From: Nocardioides sp.
GTDB taxonomy: Bacteria > Actinomycetota > Actinomycetes > Propionibacteriales > Nocardioidaceae
DNA: 64,000 nt
Reading direction: 5' to 3'
Assembly (NCBI GenBank): GCA_002729525.1
Contig: PBYI01000015.1
Location: forward strand, 62,001-126,000
Below the pieces are notes generated by a model, which was not told the DNA's origin, did not search any database, and saw only the letters and a program-made list of their open reading frames with translations. This document shows positions 8,675 through 17,066 of this stretch, piece after piece. A program made the translations under genes and the position numbers. Within the stretch, counting starts at the first letter, position 1. Every line of letters starts with the position of its first letter.

Positions 8675-9778
8675 TTACGAGCTGGGAGCAAGCGCCCGTA
8701 ACGGCACGTCGCTCGCGCACCCGCAGGTGCCGCGCACGACGAGCTCGGCGGGCAGGACCGTGGTCTCGGCCGCGGCCGGTCTGGGTGGGGGCGACGAGCG
8801 CCCCTCCCAGCGGGCCTCGATCCGCGACAGGAGGCGGTGCGCCGCCCGGGTGCCGACGTCCCGCGCGTGGGAGTCGACCGTGGTCAGCGAGATGCCGGGC
8901 ATCCGGCCGACCCAGATGTTGTCGAAGCCGACGACGGCCAGGTCGCGCGGGACGACGACCCCGGCGCGCGCGCAGTGCTCGAGCGCGCCGATCGCCATGC
9001 CGTCGCTGCCCACGAACACCGCCGTGGGCGGCTCGGGGAGGGCGAGCAGGCGTCGTACGGCGTCGGCGCCGGCCTCGAGCGTGCTCGCCTCGGCGACCGT
9101 GACCAGGTCGGGGTCGGCGTCGAGCCCGGCGTCCGAGACGGCGTCGCAGTAGGCCTGGCGGCGCTGGGTGAACGGGACGACGTCCTGCGGGCCGGCGACG
9201 TGGGCGATGCGGGTGTGCCCGTGCCCGGCGAGGTGCTCGACCGCGGCGCGGGCGCCGGCGACGTTGTCGACGACGACGGCGTCGACCAGGTCGCCGCGGG
9301 CGAGGTTGCGGCTGGCCAGCACGACGTCGAGACCGTCCCCGACGAGCGCGGCGACCTCGCCGTCGCGCATCGTCACCGACGCCATCACGATGCCGTCGAC
9401 CTGGCGCTGGCGCATCGAGCGGACGATGCCGGCCTCCCGCTCCGGGCGGCCCTCGCTGCTGCCGATGATGAGGGTGAAGCCGCGTTCCTCGAGGACGGCC
9501 TGGATGCCGGCGATCATCTCCGGGTAGACCGGGTTGGCGATGCTCGCCACGATCACGCCGACGGTCTGGGTGCGGCGCCGGACCAGGCCCTGCGCGATCG
9601 CGTTCGGCTGGAAGTCGAGCTCGGCCACCGCGGCGGCGATCCGGGCCCGGGTCTCCTCCGCGATGTAGTAGTCGCCGTCGCCGAGGAACTTCGACACCGT
9701 CCCCTTGGAGACGCCCGCCAGGGCAGCGACGTCACCGATCGTGACTCGCTTGCCTCCGGTAGGAAACCGATTTCCCAT
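8675..9778 (-). CDS. LacI/GalR-family transcriptional regulator
   Basis: The 367-residue protein has the N-terminal LacI helix-turn-helix (VTIGDVAALAGVSKGTVSKF, about 12-31), a hinge with DFQPNAIAQGL, and a type 1 periplasmic-binding-like effector domain (GVIVASIANPVYPEM to the C-terminus). The chosen ATG at 9778 has no Shine-Dalgarno. A TTGACT at 9815-9810 and a weak -10-like CAGAGT predict transcription starting at or next to the ATG, so the mRNA is probably leaderless. An operator overlaps codons 1-5, implying autoregulation. The effector is probably the importer's cargo. Confidence 0.93.
   Translation of the reverse strand: MGNRFPTGGKRVTIGDVAALAGVSKGTVSKFLGDGDYYIAEETRARIAAAVAELDFQPNAIAQGLVRRRTQTVGVIVASIANPVYPEMIAGIQAVLEERGFTLIIGSSEGRPEREAGIVRSMRQRQVDGIVMASVTMRDGEVAALVGDGLDVVLASRNLARGDLVDAVVVDNVAGARAAVEHLAGHGHTRIAHVAGPQDVVPFTQRRQAYCDAVSDAGLDADPDLVTVAEASTLEAGADAVRRLLALPEPPTAVFVGSDGMAIGALEHCARAGVVVPRDLAVVGFDNIWVGRMPGISLTTVDSHARDVGTRAAHRLLSRIEARWEGRSSPPPRPAAAETTVLPAELVVRGTCGCASDVPLRALAPSS
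9763..9774. promoter_or_regulatory. LacI-family operator overlapping the regulator's start codon region
   Basis: GAAACCGATTTC fits GAAAnCGnTTTC, the same pattern as the perfect operator at 8663-8674. It covers codons 2-5 of the LacI gene and the predicted transcription start, a position suited to autorepression. Confidence 0.7.
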
Positions 9779-10140
9779 GGCCGGAACTCTGATGTGGCAG
9801 CCACCACAAAGTCAAGCATCCGGGCGGGACTCGTGTGGCGCGGGCCTCACGCGGGGTGAGCGGGAGCACTCTCGCAGCACGCCCGCCGCCGGCCGTCGAG
9901 AGGCACGTTGGCACGGCGTTCCATGGTCTCTGAACTGCATTGATGCCCGACTATGACGAATCTTGCGCGACTAACGCAGAGCGGCCCTGTGACCGGGGGC
10001 ACCTCGTTGACGCGCCACGGGTAACAGGTGACCACGGGGTGAGACACGACCCGACCTCCCCGGGGTTCTGTCCGACGGAACTCCGCCGCTCAACGCACGC
10101 CGGCCCGTCGGAGACTGGCCCGGACATCCGGAGGTGCACG
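9779..10140. other. Intergenic region between divergent LacI and Nudix genes
   Basis: These 362 bases hold the predicted LacI promoter (TTGACT at 9815-9810) with a GTGGC-A-GCCAC repeat (9794-9804) in its spacer, and the leader of the Nudix gene. Short open frames here have no recognisable protein character and I do not call them genes. Confidence 0.6.
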
Positions 10141-10902
10141 ATGGACGACGAGGTGCGTGAGGCTGCGACCGTGGCCCTTGTGCGGGACACGCCGCACGGG
10201 CTCGAGACCTGGATGATGCGCCGGCGGGCCAGCATGCAGTTCGCCGCCCGGGCCTGGGTCTTCCCGGGCGGTCGGGTCGACGCCGACGACCACGGCGGCG
10301 TCTCCTGGACCGGCGCGGGACCGGCGGTCCACGCCGACCGCATGGGAATCCACGAAGACGCCGCGCAACGCGTCGTCATCTCGGCGCTGCGGGAGCTGTA
10401 CGAGGAGACCGGGGTGCTCCTCGGCCACCACGGCGTGCTCGACGACGCCCTTCGGGTGGCGGTGGAGCAACGGGACACGACGTTCGCCGAAGCCCTGGCA
10501 ACGGTGGGAGCGACCCTGGACGCGGATCTGGTCGTGCCACTGGCTCGGTGGGTCACGCCGCCGACCGAGTCCCGCCGCTTCGACACTTGGTTCTTCGTGG
10601 CCGACTGCCCCGACCTCGGACCGAGCGTCGTCAGCGGCGAGGCCGACGTCGCCGGGTGGGTCGCGCCCCGTGACGTGCTGGACCAGCACGACCGCCGGGA
10701 GGCCCTGGTCCTCCCGCCGACCTTGGCGATGCTCATCACGCTCGACGAGGCCGGGCGCACCGCCGCGGTCATGGACCGAGCGCGACTCAGCGACCTTGCG
10801 GCGGTCCACCCCGAGGTGGTCGTCCACGACGACGGCAGCGCGGAGGTCGTCGCCGCGGGACGCCGGTACGCCGTCACGACGACCGCCCCGGTCTCCCGGT
10901 GA
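10141..10902 (+). CDS. Nudix hydrolase (NUDT19-like)
   Basis: The 253-residue product opens with a typical Nudix strand and FPGGRVD near residue 40, and its Nudix helix has RELYEETG near residue 83. The canonical Gly and first Glu of the 23-residue Nudix box are replaced (IHEDAAQRVVISAL), as in NUDT19-type proteins that hydrolyse CoA or nucleotide diphosphates; the substrate is unknown. The ATG at 10141 follows GGAGGTG at a good distance; longer in-frame extensions upstream are rejected. It overlaps or abuts the phosphatase gene that follows. Confidence 0.88.
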   Translation: MDDEVREAATVALVRDTPHGLETWMMRRRASMQFAARAWVFPGGRVDADDHGGVSWTGAGPAVHADRMGIHEDAAQRVVISALRELYEETGVLLGHHGVLDDALRVAVEQRDTTFAEALATVGATLDADLVVPLARWVTPPTESRRFDTWFFVADCPDLGPSVVSGEADVAGWVAPRDVLDQHDRREALVLPPTLAMLITLDEAGRTAAVMDRARLSDLAAVHPEVVVHDDGSAEVVAAGRRYAVTTTAPVSR

Positions 10903-10909
10903 CCTCTAC

Positions 10910-11645
10910 GTGGATCTCCCGCCGGGACTGGCCAACGCCCGCGACACCGGCGGGCTGCCCACCGTCGACGGCGGGCACACCCGGGCGGGTCGGCTGCTGC
11001 GCAGCGCGACGCCGTTCCTCCTCGGTCCCGACGAGGTCGCAGCGCTGCTGGAGGGGACCGGCCTGGCCCTCCGGGTCGACCTCCGCAGCCGGGGCGAGCT
11101 CGCCGGCACGGCCGGCAGCCTCCTCGCCCGGCACGAGGTACGCGCCGTCCACGCACCGCTGAGGTCCGGTGGGCCCGACGCCGTGCCGGACCTGGCCGAC
11201 CCGGTGGAGGCGATGACCGCGCACTACCTGCGCTACCTCGAGCACTCCCCGACGTCGTTCGCGGCCATCGTCTCCGCGCTCGTCGAGCCGCGGGAGGGAC
11301 CGGCGCTGCTGCACTGCACCCTGGGCAAGGACCGCACGGGCGTGGTCGCAGGCGGTGCTCCTCTCCGCGGTCGGCGTGGGCACCGCGGCCTTGGTCGACG
11401 ACTACGCAGCGACCGCGGGCGCGGACCCCGACCTGCTCACGCGCCTGCGCGCCATCCCGGCGTACGCCGAGCGTCTCGCCGCCCTGCCGATCGAGGGGAT
11501 GCGCTCCGACCCTGCGGTGTTGAGCCGTGTCCTGGCCGGCGTGGGCGAGAGGTACGGCTCCGCCGCCGAATACCTGCGGTCAGCCGGCGCCACCGTCGAG
11601 GAGCTGGCGGCTCTCCGGCACGACCTCGTGGAGCTACCCGGCTGA
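10910..11645 (+). pseudogene. Tyrosine/serine protein phosphatase (Y_phosphatase3 family), frameshifted
   Basis: From the GTG at 10910 the frame encodes NARDTGGLPT and a phosphatase core ending in the complete active site HCTLGKDRTG (Cys nucleophile and Arg of the CX5R loop). Just after VVA, at about 11350, the coding continues in the next frame as AVLLSAVGVGTAALVDDY and runs to 11645. One extra base in CGCAGGCGG explains this: without it the protein would be about 244 residues, normal for the family. The active site lies before the shift, but the C-terminal helical third would be lost. It may be a real mutation or a base-calling error. Confidence 0.8.
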
Positions 11646-11657
11646 TCCGACGACGGG

Positions 11658-12875
11658 TCAGACGGACCCGGCGACGCTGGTCGCACGACGACGGCGTAGC
11701 GGCGGGCTCTCCAGCCTCCGCCCCACGAGGAGGTATTGCCGCTGCCGGTCGGGCGATGACGTGATCCACCGGAACCGCTCGACCTCCTCCTCCAGCCGCC
11801 CCGGACCGTCGGCGTTCCAGAGCAGCTGCTTGGACTCCGACGAGACCGGTGAGGCGAGCCCGGTGAACACCTTGCGTCGCACCTCGGAGTAGCGGTCGAG
11901 GATCTCGTGGTCGGCGCCGTGCAGGACGACCTCGGCGAGCGCCTCGACCAGGGTGACCGAGTCGAAGAAGCCGCCGGCCAGGCCGTAGCCGCTCGTCGGT
12001 GCCGTCACGTGGGCGGCGTCGGCGAGCAGCAGCACCCTTCCGACCCGGAAGGTGTTCGCCACCCGCTGGTGCATCCGGTGGGCCGCCCACGTCTCGACCT
12101 CGGGGACCTCACCCCCGGGCAGCACGCGACGGAACATCTCGTCCATGCGTTCGCGCAGCGACTCCTCGGGCAGGTGGAGGTTCTCGGCGTACGTGTAGCG
12201 CCACAGCCCGTCGCGGTCGATCTGCGCGACGAGTGCGCCGTCGCGCGCATCGAGCTGGACGGCCGAGACGTCGTATCCCTGCGCCGCGAAGTCGTGGCGG
12301 ACGTTGACCGCGACGAAGCGCTCCGGCCAGGTGATGCCCGGGAGGCCGAGGCCGGTCGCGCGCCGCACCGAGCTGGTCGCACCGTCCGCACCGACGACCC
12401 ACGCGGCGCGGTACTCCCGTACGGCCCCGTCCGCCTCGACGTCGACGGTGACGCCGTCGGCGTCCTGCCGGAGCCCGGTCACCCGCGTGTCCCAGGCGAC
12501 GGTCACCCGCGGCTCGGCGAGCAGGGCCGTGGTCACGATGTCAGCGAGCTCGTCCTGCGGCAGGTGCAGCGTGAAGGGGTGCTCGATGTCGTCGGCCAAG
12601 ACGCCGAGGTCGATCTGCATGCGCTCACCCGTGCCGAGCACGTTGATCGACCACGTCCGGTGGATCAGACCTCGACGCAGGGCCTCGTCGAGCACGCCGA
12701 GCTCGTCCAGGCCCCGCATGATCGACCAGTGGAAGGTCATCGCACGCGGCGAGTTCGTCGGCCGCGGAGGCCGAGCCTCGAGCAGCGTGACGTCGACCCC
12801 GACCCGCGCCAGGGCCAAGGCGTGCAGGAGACCGTGCGGTCCCCCGCCGACCACGATCACCGAGTCCTGCGCCAC
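11658..12875 (-). CDS. FAD-dependent monooxygenase (group A aromatic hydroxylase type)
   Basis: The 405-residue product has the N-terminal dinucleotide motif VVGGGPHGLLHALAL, the VVGADGATSSVRR region equivalent to the family's DG motif, and GRVLLLADAAHVTAPTSGYG, the GD motif with Asp contacting FAD. Family members hydroxylate phenols or similar rings using NAD(P)H and O2. It starts 4 nt after the amidohydrolase stop at a GTG with GAGG upstream, so both form one unit led by the operator at 13936. It converges on the broken phosphatase gene with 12 nt between. Confidence 0.87.
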   Translation of the reverse strand: MAQDSVIVVGGGPHGLLHALALARVGVDVTLLEARPPRPTNSPRAMTFHWSIMRGLDELGVLDEALRRGLIHRTWSINVLGTGERMQIDLGVLADDIEHPFTLHLPQDELADIVTTALLAEPRVTVAWDTRVTGLRQDADGVTVDVEADGAVREYRAAWVVGADGATSSVRRATGLGLPGITWPERFVAVNVRHDFAAQGYDVSAVQLDARDGALVAQIDRDGLWRYTYAENLHLPEESLRERMDEMFRRVLPGGEVPEVETWAAHRMHQRVANTFRVGRVLLLADAAHVTAPTSGYGLAGGFFDSVTLVEALAEVVLHGADHEILDRYSEVRRKVFTGLASPVSSESKQLLWNADGPGRLEEEVERFRWITSSPDRQRQYLLVGRRLESPPLRRRRATSVAGSV

Positions 12876-12879
12876 GCGC

Positions 12880-13893
12880 TCACCCTCGCACACCGGAGAC
12901 CCTCTCCCCGAGACCCAGCAGCGCGCTCGCGTTGGCGCCCAGCACCCCGTCCAGCGCCGCGTCGGGCAACACTCCGGCCGCGACCGCGGATCGGATCCGA
13001 CCGGCACCCAGGTTCAGCTCGTCGCCGATGAAGGGGTGGTCGGTGCCGAGGACCAGATGATCGACACCGAAGCGGTCGGCGACGACCCCGAGGAGCGTCG
13101 GGTCGAACACCAGCGTGTCCACCCACAGGCGCCGAGCGAGCGCACGGTGCTCGCCCGACGAGCTGTCCCCGCCCAGTGCGGTGCCCATCGACAACCGCGG
13201 CAGAGCCCACGCGAACGTCCCACACCCGTGCGACAGCAGCACGCGCAACCGAGGACAGGCGTCCAGCACCCCACCGAACACCAGCGCCGAAGCAGCCATC
13301 GCGGTGTCGGTGAGCATCCCGAGGCCGAAGTCGTAGGGCTGCCCGGACCGACGGACCGCCCCCGCGCCGCCACCGAGCGGGTGCACCATCACCAGCGCGT
13401 CCAGGGCGTCAGCAGCCTCGAAGAAGGGACGCAGCCGGGGATCGTCCAGCTCGATCCCCGGACCGGACGCACCGATCTCGACGCCGTCGAGGCCGAGGTC
13501 CTCCACCGCGTGCACGAGCAGGTCCACCGCGGCATCCGGCCGGTTGAGCGACACGCCCCCGAGGCCCCGCAGCCGACCGTCGGACTCGGCGACGTCCCGG
13601 GCGACCGCGACGTTGACCGCTCGCAGGTAGTCGGTGGCGAGCGCGGCCTCCAACTCGAGCACGACCGGCACGGGTGACACGAGCTGGACCTCGACGCCGG
13701 CCGCGTCCAGCTCGGAGACCCGGTCGCCGAGGTCCCAGAGCGACGAGCGAACCTCTCGGAACACGCTCTCCCCGCGCAGGATCACGCCCCCGCGGTCGGT
13801 CGACTCGACCCGCGGCAGAGCGTCCCTGCGCGCGAGCCGATCGACCTCGGGGTCACGCGGGAGGATGTGCGCGTGCGCGTCGACGAGCACCAT
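12880..13893 (-). CDS. Amidohydrolase-2 family metal-dependent hydrolase/decarboxylase (ACMSD-like)
   Basis: The 337-residue TIM-barrel protein has the metal motif DAHAHILP at the N-terminus, HPLGGG near residue 165, SHGCGTF near 222 and GTDHPF near 287, the set seen in ACMSD and gamma-resorcylate decarboxylase relatives. Such enzymes decarboxylate aromatic or muconic acids or hydrolyse lactones. The ATG at 13893 sits 7 nt after a -10-like TACGTT (13906-13901) and has no Shine-Dalgarno, predicting a leaderless mRNA. The shared operator is 43 nt upstream. Confidence 0.9.
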   Translation of the reverse strand: MVLVDAHAHILPRDPEVDRLARRDALPRVESTDRGGVILRGESVFREVRSSLWDLGDRVSELDAAGVEVQLVSPVPVVLELEAALATDYLRAVNVAVARDVAESDGRLRGLGGVSLNRPDAAVDLLVHAVEDLGLDGVEIGASGPGIELDDPRLRPFFEAADALDALVMVHPLGGGAGAVRRSGQPYDFGLGMLTDTAMAASALVFGGVLDACPRLRVLLSHGCGTFAWALPRLSMGTALGGDSSSGEHRALARRLWVDTLVFDPTLLGVVADRFGVDHLVLGTDHPFIGDELNLGAGRIRSAVAAGVLPDAALDGVLGANASALLGLGERVSGVRG

Positions 13894-13935
13894 GTCGGCG
13901 AACGTAGGGGCGCCCGGAAGTCGCGTCGGCGGCGC

Positions 13936-13952
13936 GTTCCAGCGAGTAGAAC
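13936..13952. promoter_or_regulatory. GTTC-N9-GAAC operator, site a (amidohydrolase / IclR divergent promoter)
   Basis: The core is embedded in perfect 8-base arms GCGCGTTC (13932-13939) and GAACGCGC (13949-13956). To the left a -10-like TACGTT lies 30 nt away and the amidohydrolase ATG 43 nt away. To the right TAGCAT at 13984-13989 lies 32 nt away and would serve the IclR gene. One of ten sites of the same build in the island. Confidence 0.85.
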
Positions 13953-14019
13953 GCGCATCGCCCCGGCCCGGGGCGGGTCCGGCTAGCATGACCGGCGTCA
14001 CAGCGGACGGGGACGGGCG

Positions 14020-14829
14020 GTGGTCGCGGTGGAAGGCGAGGCTCGCCCTGCGCCCGCCCCGGAGCCGCCGTCGATCCTGTCCAAGGCGTTCGACCTCCTT
14101 CGCGCGTTCAACGCGACGTCGCGCGTGATGACGCTGAGCGAGCTCTCGCGGGCGTCGGGACTCCCGAAGTCGACCGTCCACCGGCTCATCGCCCGCCTGA
14201 TCGACCTGGGCGCCGTCGAGCAGCACCGGTCCGGCTACGTCGTGAGCCTCGACCTTCTCCAGCTCGCCGCGACGACACCTGCGGGCGGCATGCGTGACAT
14301 GGCGATGCCCTATCTCGCAGCGCTCCACCGGTGGTCCGGGCAGGCGGTCCAGCTCGCCGTGCTGCGGCAGTTCGACATCGTCTACCTCGAGCAGATCGGC
14401 ACCCCGGCGATGCCGGCGCCTCGCGACGGGGTCGGGTCCCGACTACCGGCCAACTGCACAGCCCTGGGGAAGGTGCTGCTGGCCTGGGAGAACCTCGAGG
14501 ACCTGGAGTCGTTCCTGCCCCGACCGATGCCGATGATGACGACGCACTCGACCACGGACGTCGACGATCTCGTCATCGAGCTGCGCAAGGTGCGCGCCGA
14601 GGGGGGCGCCCGCGAGCTCGAGGAGTCCAGGCCGGGCCTGTCCGCGATCGCCGCGCCCGTGGTCATGCACGACTTCGCGGTGGGCGCGATCGCGGTGACC
14701 CACGCGCCCGACGACGAGCTCGCCCCGCAGCTGGAGAACGCCCTGCGCGACACCGCCGCGCAGGTCGCGCGGGTGTGCCGAGAGGACCTCGCCCGCGGCA
14801 AGACCCACTGGTTCCCGCACGCGCTCTGA
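14020..14829 (+). CDS. IclR-family transcriptional regulator 1
   Basis: The 269-residue product has an N-terminal winged helix-turn-helix (LSELSRASGLPKSTVHRLIA, about 47-66) and a C-terminal IclR effector domain with RLPANCTALGKVLLAW and the RPGLSAIAAPV region. IclR proteins often act as substrate-responsive activators or repressors of aromatic catabolism. It is divergent from the amidohydrolase across operator site a, so it is a candidate for the protein that binds the island's repeat. GTG at 14020 has GGGGACGGG upstream; GTG at 14029 is an alternative start. Confidence 0.93.
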   Translation: MVAVEGEARPAPAPEPPSILSKAFDLLRAFNATSRVMTLSELSRASGLPKSTVHRLIARLIDLGAVEQHRSGYVVSLDLLQLAATTPAGGMRDMAMPYLAALHRWSGQAVQLAVLRQFDIVYLEQIGTPAMPAPRDGVGSRLPANCTALGKVLLAWENLEDLESFLPRPMPMMTTHSTTDVDDLVIELRKVRAEGGARELEESRPGLSAIAAPVVMHDFAVGAIAVTHAPDDELAPQLENALRDTAAQVARVCREDLARGKTHWFPHAL

Positions 14830-14835
14830 CGGCTC

Positions 14836-14854
14836 GTGACGGCGTCCCCGTCAC
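14836..14854. terminator. Hairpin between convergent IclR and kinase-like genes
   Basis: Seven-base arms GTGACGG and CCGTCAC with a 5-nt loop lie 7 nt after the IclR stop. There is no T-run, so termination is only plausible. Confidence 0.4.
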
Positions 14855-14894
14855 CCCCACGGGACGAGGACGCCGTCGTCCGGCGACCGTCAGG

Positions 14895-15965
14895 TCACCG
14901 GAGTCCGAGCACGCCCAGCACGTCGTGGTCGACGGCCGCGGTGAACGCCCGACGACCGGCCTCCTCGAGCACCTCCCGGGGGCCGTTGTCACGCGGGACC
15001 GCGCCGTACGACGCGACGGCGTGCGCCGTCTGCCGCCGGTACGCCGCCCAGGTGTCGTCGAGCGGCGGCGCCGGTGCGCCGTGCCCGCGCAGCGCGTCGT
15101 GGTACGTCTCGACCAGGTCGCGCTCGTGCTGTCGTCGGGTCTCCACGTCGAGGGCCGTGATGATGACCCACGCCATGTCGTGGCTGTACGTGCCGGCGAA
15201 GCACAGCTGCCAGTCAAGGAACCCAGGGCTGCCGTCCGCCTCGTAGAAGAGGTTGCCCCCGTGCAGGTCGCCGTGCAGGAAGGTCGCTGGCTGCACGTCG
15301 CACCAGGACCACAGCCGCTCGAGCGCGGCGACGGCGTTCTCGGCCGTGCCGACCGCCTCGACGAGCAGGTCGCCGTTGGTCCAGTCGACGAGGACGTCCC
15401 AGTGCTTCGGCCGGAAGAGGTAGGACAGGAACGTCCGCTGAGGCTGCTCCCAGCCGGCCATGCTCGCCAACCGCGGCGACCCCCACCAGGACGCGTGCAT
15501 CCCGGCGACGGCCTCGAGGACCCCGGCGACGTGGTCGGCGGTCACGGGCAGCATGTTCTGCCCGAAGCTCACGCCGCGGGCCGCGAGGTCCTCCATGACG
15601 AGCACGCCCTGCGGTGAGTCGTCGAGTCCGGCGAAGTAGGCCTCCGGAACGTTCAGACCGGCATCCTCGGCGACGTCGGTGTAGAAGCGGACCTCCTGCT
15701 GGAGCGCCATCCACACCCGCTTGCGCCAGGTGTCGTCGAACCCACCCTTCACGTGGACGCTGGCGGGACCCGACGGCCCGGAGGGGGCGTAGTCCAGGTG
15801 GAGCCTGGCCGAGGCCGCGGTGCCGAAGAACTCCCGGTCCCGGCGTACGGCCGTGACCGTCGTCCCCGGGAAGCGACGCTGCAGTGCCGACGTGAGCCAC
15901 GCGGGCGTCACGTCCTCCAGGTGCAGTGGTAGCCCGGCCGACGTCGTCGGCGGCGCGGTGCTCAT
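14895..15965 (-). CDS. Phosphotransferase of the APH/ecdysteroid-kinase-like family
   Basis: The 356-residue protein has the kinase catalytic loop FLHGDLHGGNLFYE (about 236-249) and the metal-binding FLDWQ motif, plus VLVMEDLAARG in the N-lobe. DWQ with a SHDMAW follow-up fits ecdysteroid-kinase-like and DUF1679 proteins better than antibiotic kinases. It is the intact paralog of the frameshifted gene at 43106-44184; both have QPQR(T/S)FL and KHWD in the same place. It lies 2 nt after the ring-cleavage dioxygenase gene, in one operon. It may phosphorylate a pathway intermediate or alcohol, but nothing in the sequence fixes the substrate. Confidence 0.85.
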   Translation of the reverse strand: MSTAPPTTSAGLPLHLEDVTPAWLTSALQRRFPGTTVTAVRRDREFFGTAASARLHLDYAPSGPSGPASVHVKGGFDDTWRKRVWMALQQEVRFYTDVAEDAGLNVPEAYFAGLDDSPQGVLVMEDLAARGVSFGQNMLPVTADHVAGVLEAVAGMHASWWGSPRLASMAGWEQPQRTFLSYLFRPKHWDVLVDWTNGDLLVEAVGTAENAVAALERLWSWCDVQPATFLHGDLHGGNLFYEADGSPGFLDWQLCFAGTYSHDMAWVIITALDVETRRQHERDLVETYHDALRGHGAPAPPLDDTWAAYRRQTAHAVASYGAVPRDNGPREVLEEAGRRAFTAAVDHDVLGVLGLR

Positions 15966-15967
15966 CA

Positions 15968-17032
15968 CTACTTGAAGACCGCGAAGGTCTTGTTGGAGTT
16001 GAAGATCTCCGTCGTCACGAAGTCGCTCCACTCCAGCTCCAGGCCGAGCTCGTCGACCGCACCGAGCAGGCAGAACCAGTTGAGCATCTCGTGCTGGCCC
16101 GACTCGATGATCTCCTTGGCGGTGACCTCCTGCCAGGCGTCGTAGTCGCCGGCGAGCATCGCGTCGTACAGCCGCTGGTCCGACTCGGTGTCGGGTCGCA
16201 GGTGCCAGCCCTTGTCGTAGAGGAAGGCGTGCGACCAGCTCGACGACGCCACGAGGGCGACCCTCTTCCCGCTCTCGCGGATCGACCGCGCGATGGAGCG
16301 ACCGAGCTCGAAGCAGCGCTTGGGCGACGGTCCGGGAGGGTCGAGTACCTCGCCCTTCTGGATCTCGGCGAACCTGGCGATGCCGCCGCGGCGGGCGATG
16401 ACGTGCTCGCCGTAGCAGTTCACCGCGACCGGGACCATCGGGTAGGGGAACTCCTTCCCGACGTGGTCCCAGTCGAGGAAGATCTGGGTGTTGGCGAAGG
16501 CGTGCGGGAAGTGCGTCTCCTCCCGCTTGCGGTAGGAGTAGGCGCAGTCGACCCCGCCGGAGATGACGTCGCTGACGAGTCCCTTGGCGAAGTCCGGTGC
16601 TCCGCGCATGGTGAAGGACTGGTTGTCGGGCAGGCCCCAGGCGTTCGGGATCTTGAGGATGCCGAGGACTGCGAACGGGTCGATGTCGGTGTCCTCGTAG
16701 GCGAGGACGCAGAACGACGGGATCACCTCCTCGCGGAAGTTCTCGTACTGGTCGTCGCCCCAGACGACGACCACGTCGGGCTCGAAGGCGTCGAGCTCGG
16801 CGCGACACTTCGCGAGCCCGGCGAGCAGCTGCGCGCGGTGTCCCGCGGCGGCACTGGTGCCCTCGTCGTCACCCCACTCCCGCTGCGCCTGCTCCGACCA
16901 GCTCGCGGGGTCCTTGAGCTCGGCAGGGATGTCCGGGTCCTTCAGGGTGGACTTGAGCAGGTTCGCCATGTGGGTGTCCGCGCCCGCGAGCAGCGGGTAG
17001 TGCGTGATGCCCAGTCCGATGACGTCGGCCAT
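15968..17032 (-). CDS. LigB-type (class III) extradiol ring-cleavage dioxygenase
   Basis: The 354-residue product resembles the catalytic LigB superfamily: GITHYPLL at the N-terminus supplies an iron-ligand-type His, VVVVWGDDQYENF near residue 88 and SSSWSHAFLYD near 265 match conserved blocks. Such enzymes open catecholic rings next to the hydroxyls using Fe(II) and O2. Its placement between a C-C hydrolase and the kinase-like gene, and the mhpD/E/F set in the same island, support meta-cleavage. It is longer than MhpB (about 314 residues), so the substrate may differ. Confidence 0.85.
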   Translation of the reverse strand: MADVIGLGITHYPLLAGADTHMANLLKSTLKDPDIPAELKDPASWSEQAQREWGDDEGTSAAAGHRAQLLAGLAKCRAELDAFEPDVVVVWGDDQYENFREEVIPSFCVLAYEDTDIDPFAVLGILKIPNAWGLPDNQSFTMRGAPDFAKGLVSDVISGGVDCAYSYRKREETHFPHAFANTQIFLDWDHVGKEFPYPMVPVAVNCYGEHVIARRGGIARFAEIQKGEVLDPPGPSPKRCFELGRSIARSIRESGKRVALVASSSWSHAFLYDKGWHLRPDTESDQRLYDAMLAGDYDAWQEVTAKEIIESGQHEMLNWFCLLGAVDELGLELEWSDFVTTEIFNSNKTFAVFK

Positions 17033-17066
17033 GTGGGTCTCCTCGGTCGAGGTGGTGGGTCGGTGG

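Noticed and set aside
9940..10141. N-terminal extension of the Nudix protein
   Set aside because: The extension has no domain character, and the ATG at 10141 has a good ribosome site.
10910..11645. Programmed ribosomal frameshifting in the phosphatase gene
   Set aside because: No slippery heptamer or stimulatory hairpin is evident, and a single extra base explains the change.
14895..15965. Aminoglycoside resistance kinase
   Set aside because: The DWQ motif and catabolic context fit ecdysteroid-kinase-like proteins better; no resistance context is present.
15968..17032. Naming the extradiol enzyme mhpB and the pathway 3-phenylpropionate degradation
   Set aside because: The lengths of the dioxygenase parts fit Hca/Mhp, but the LigB-type protein is longer and divergent, and the acyl-CoA genes point to a different or larger substrate.
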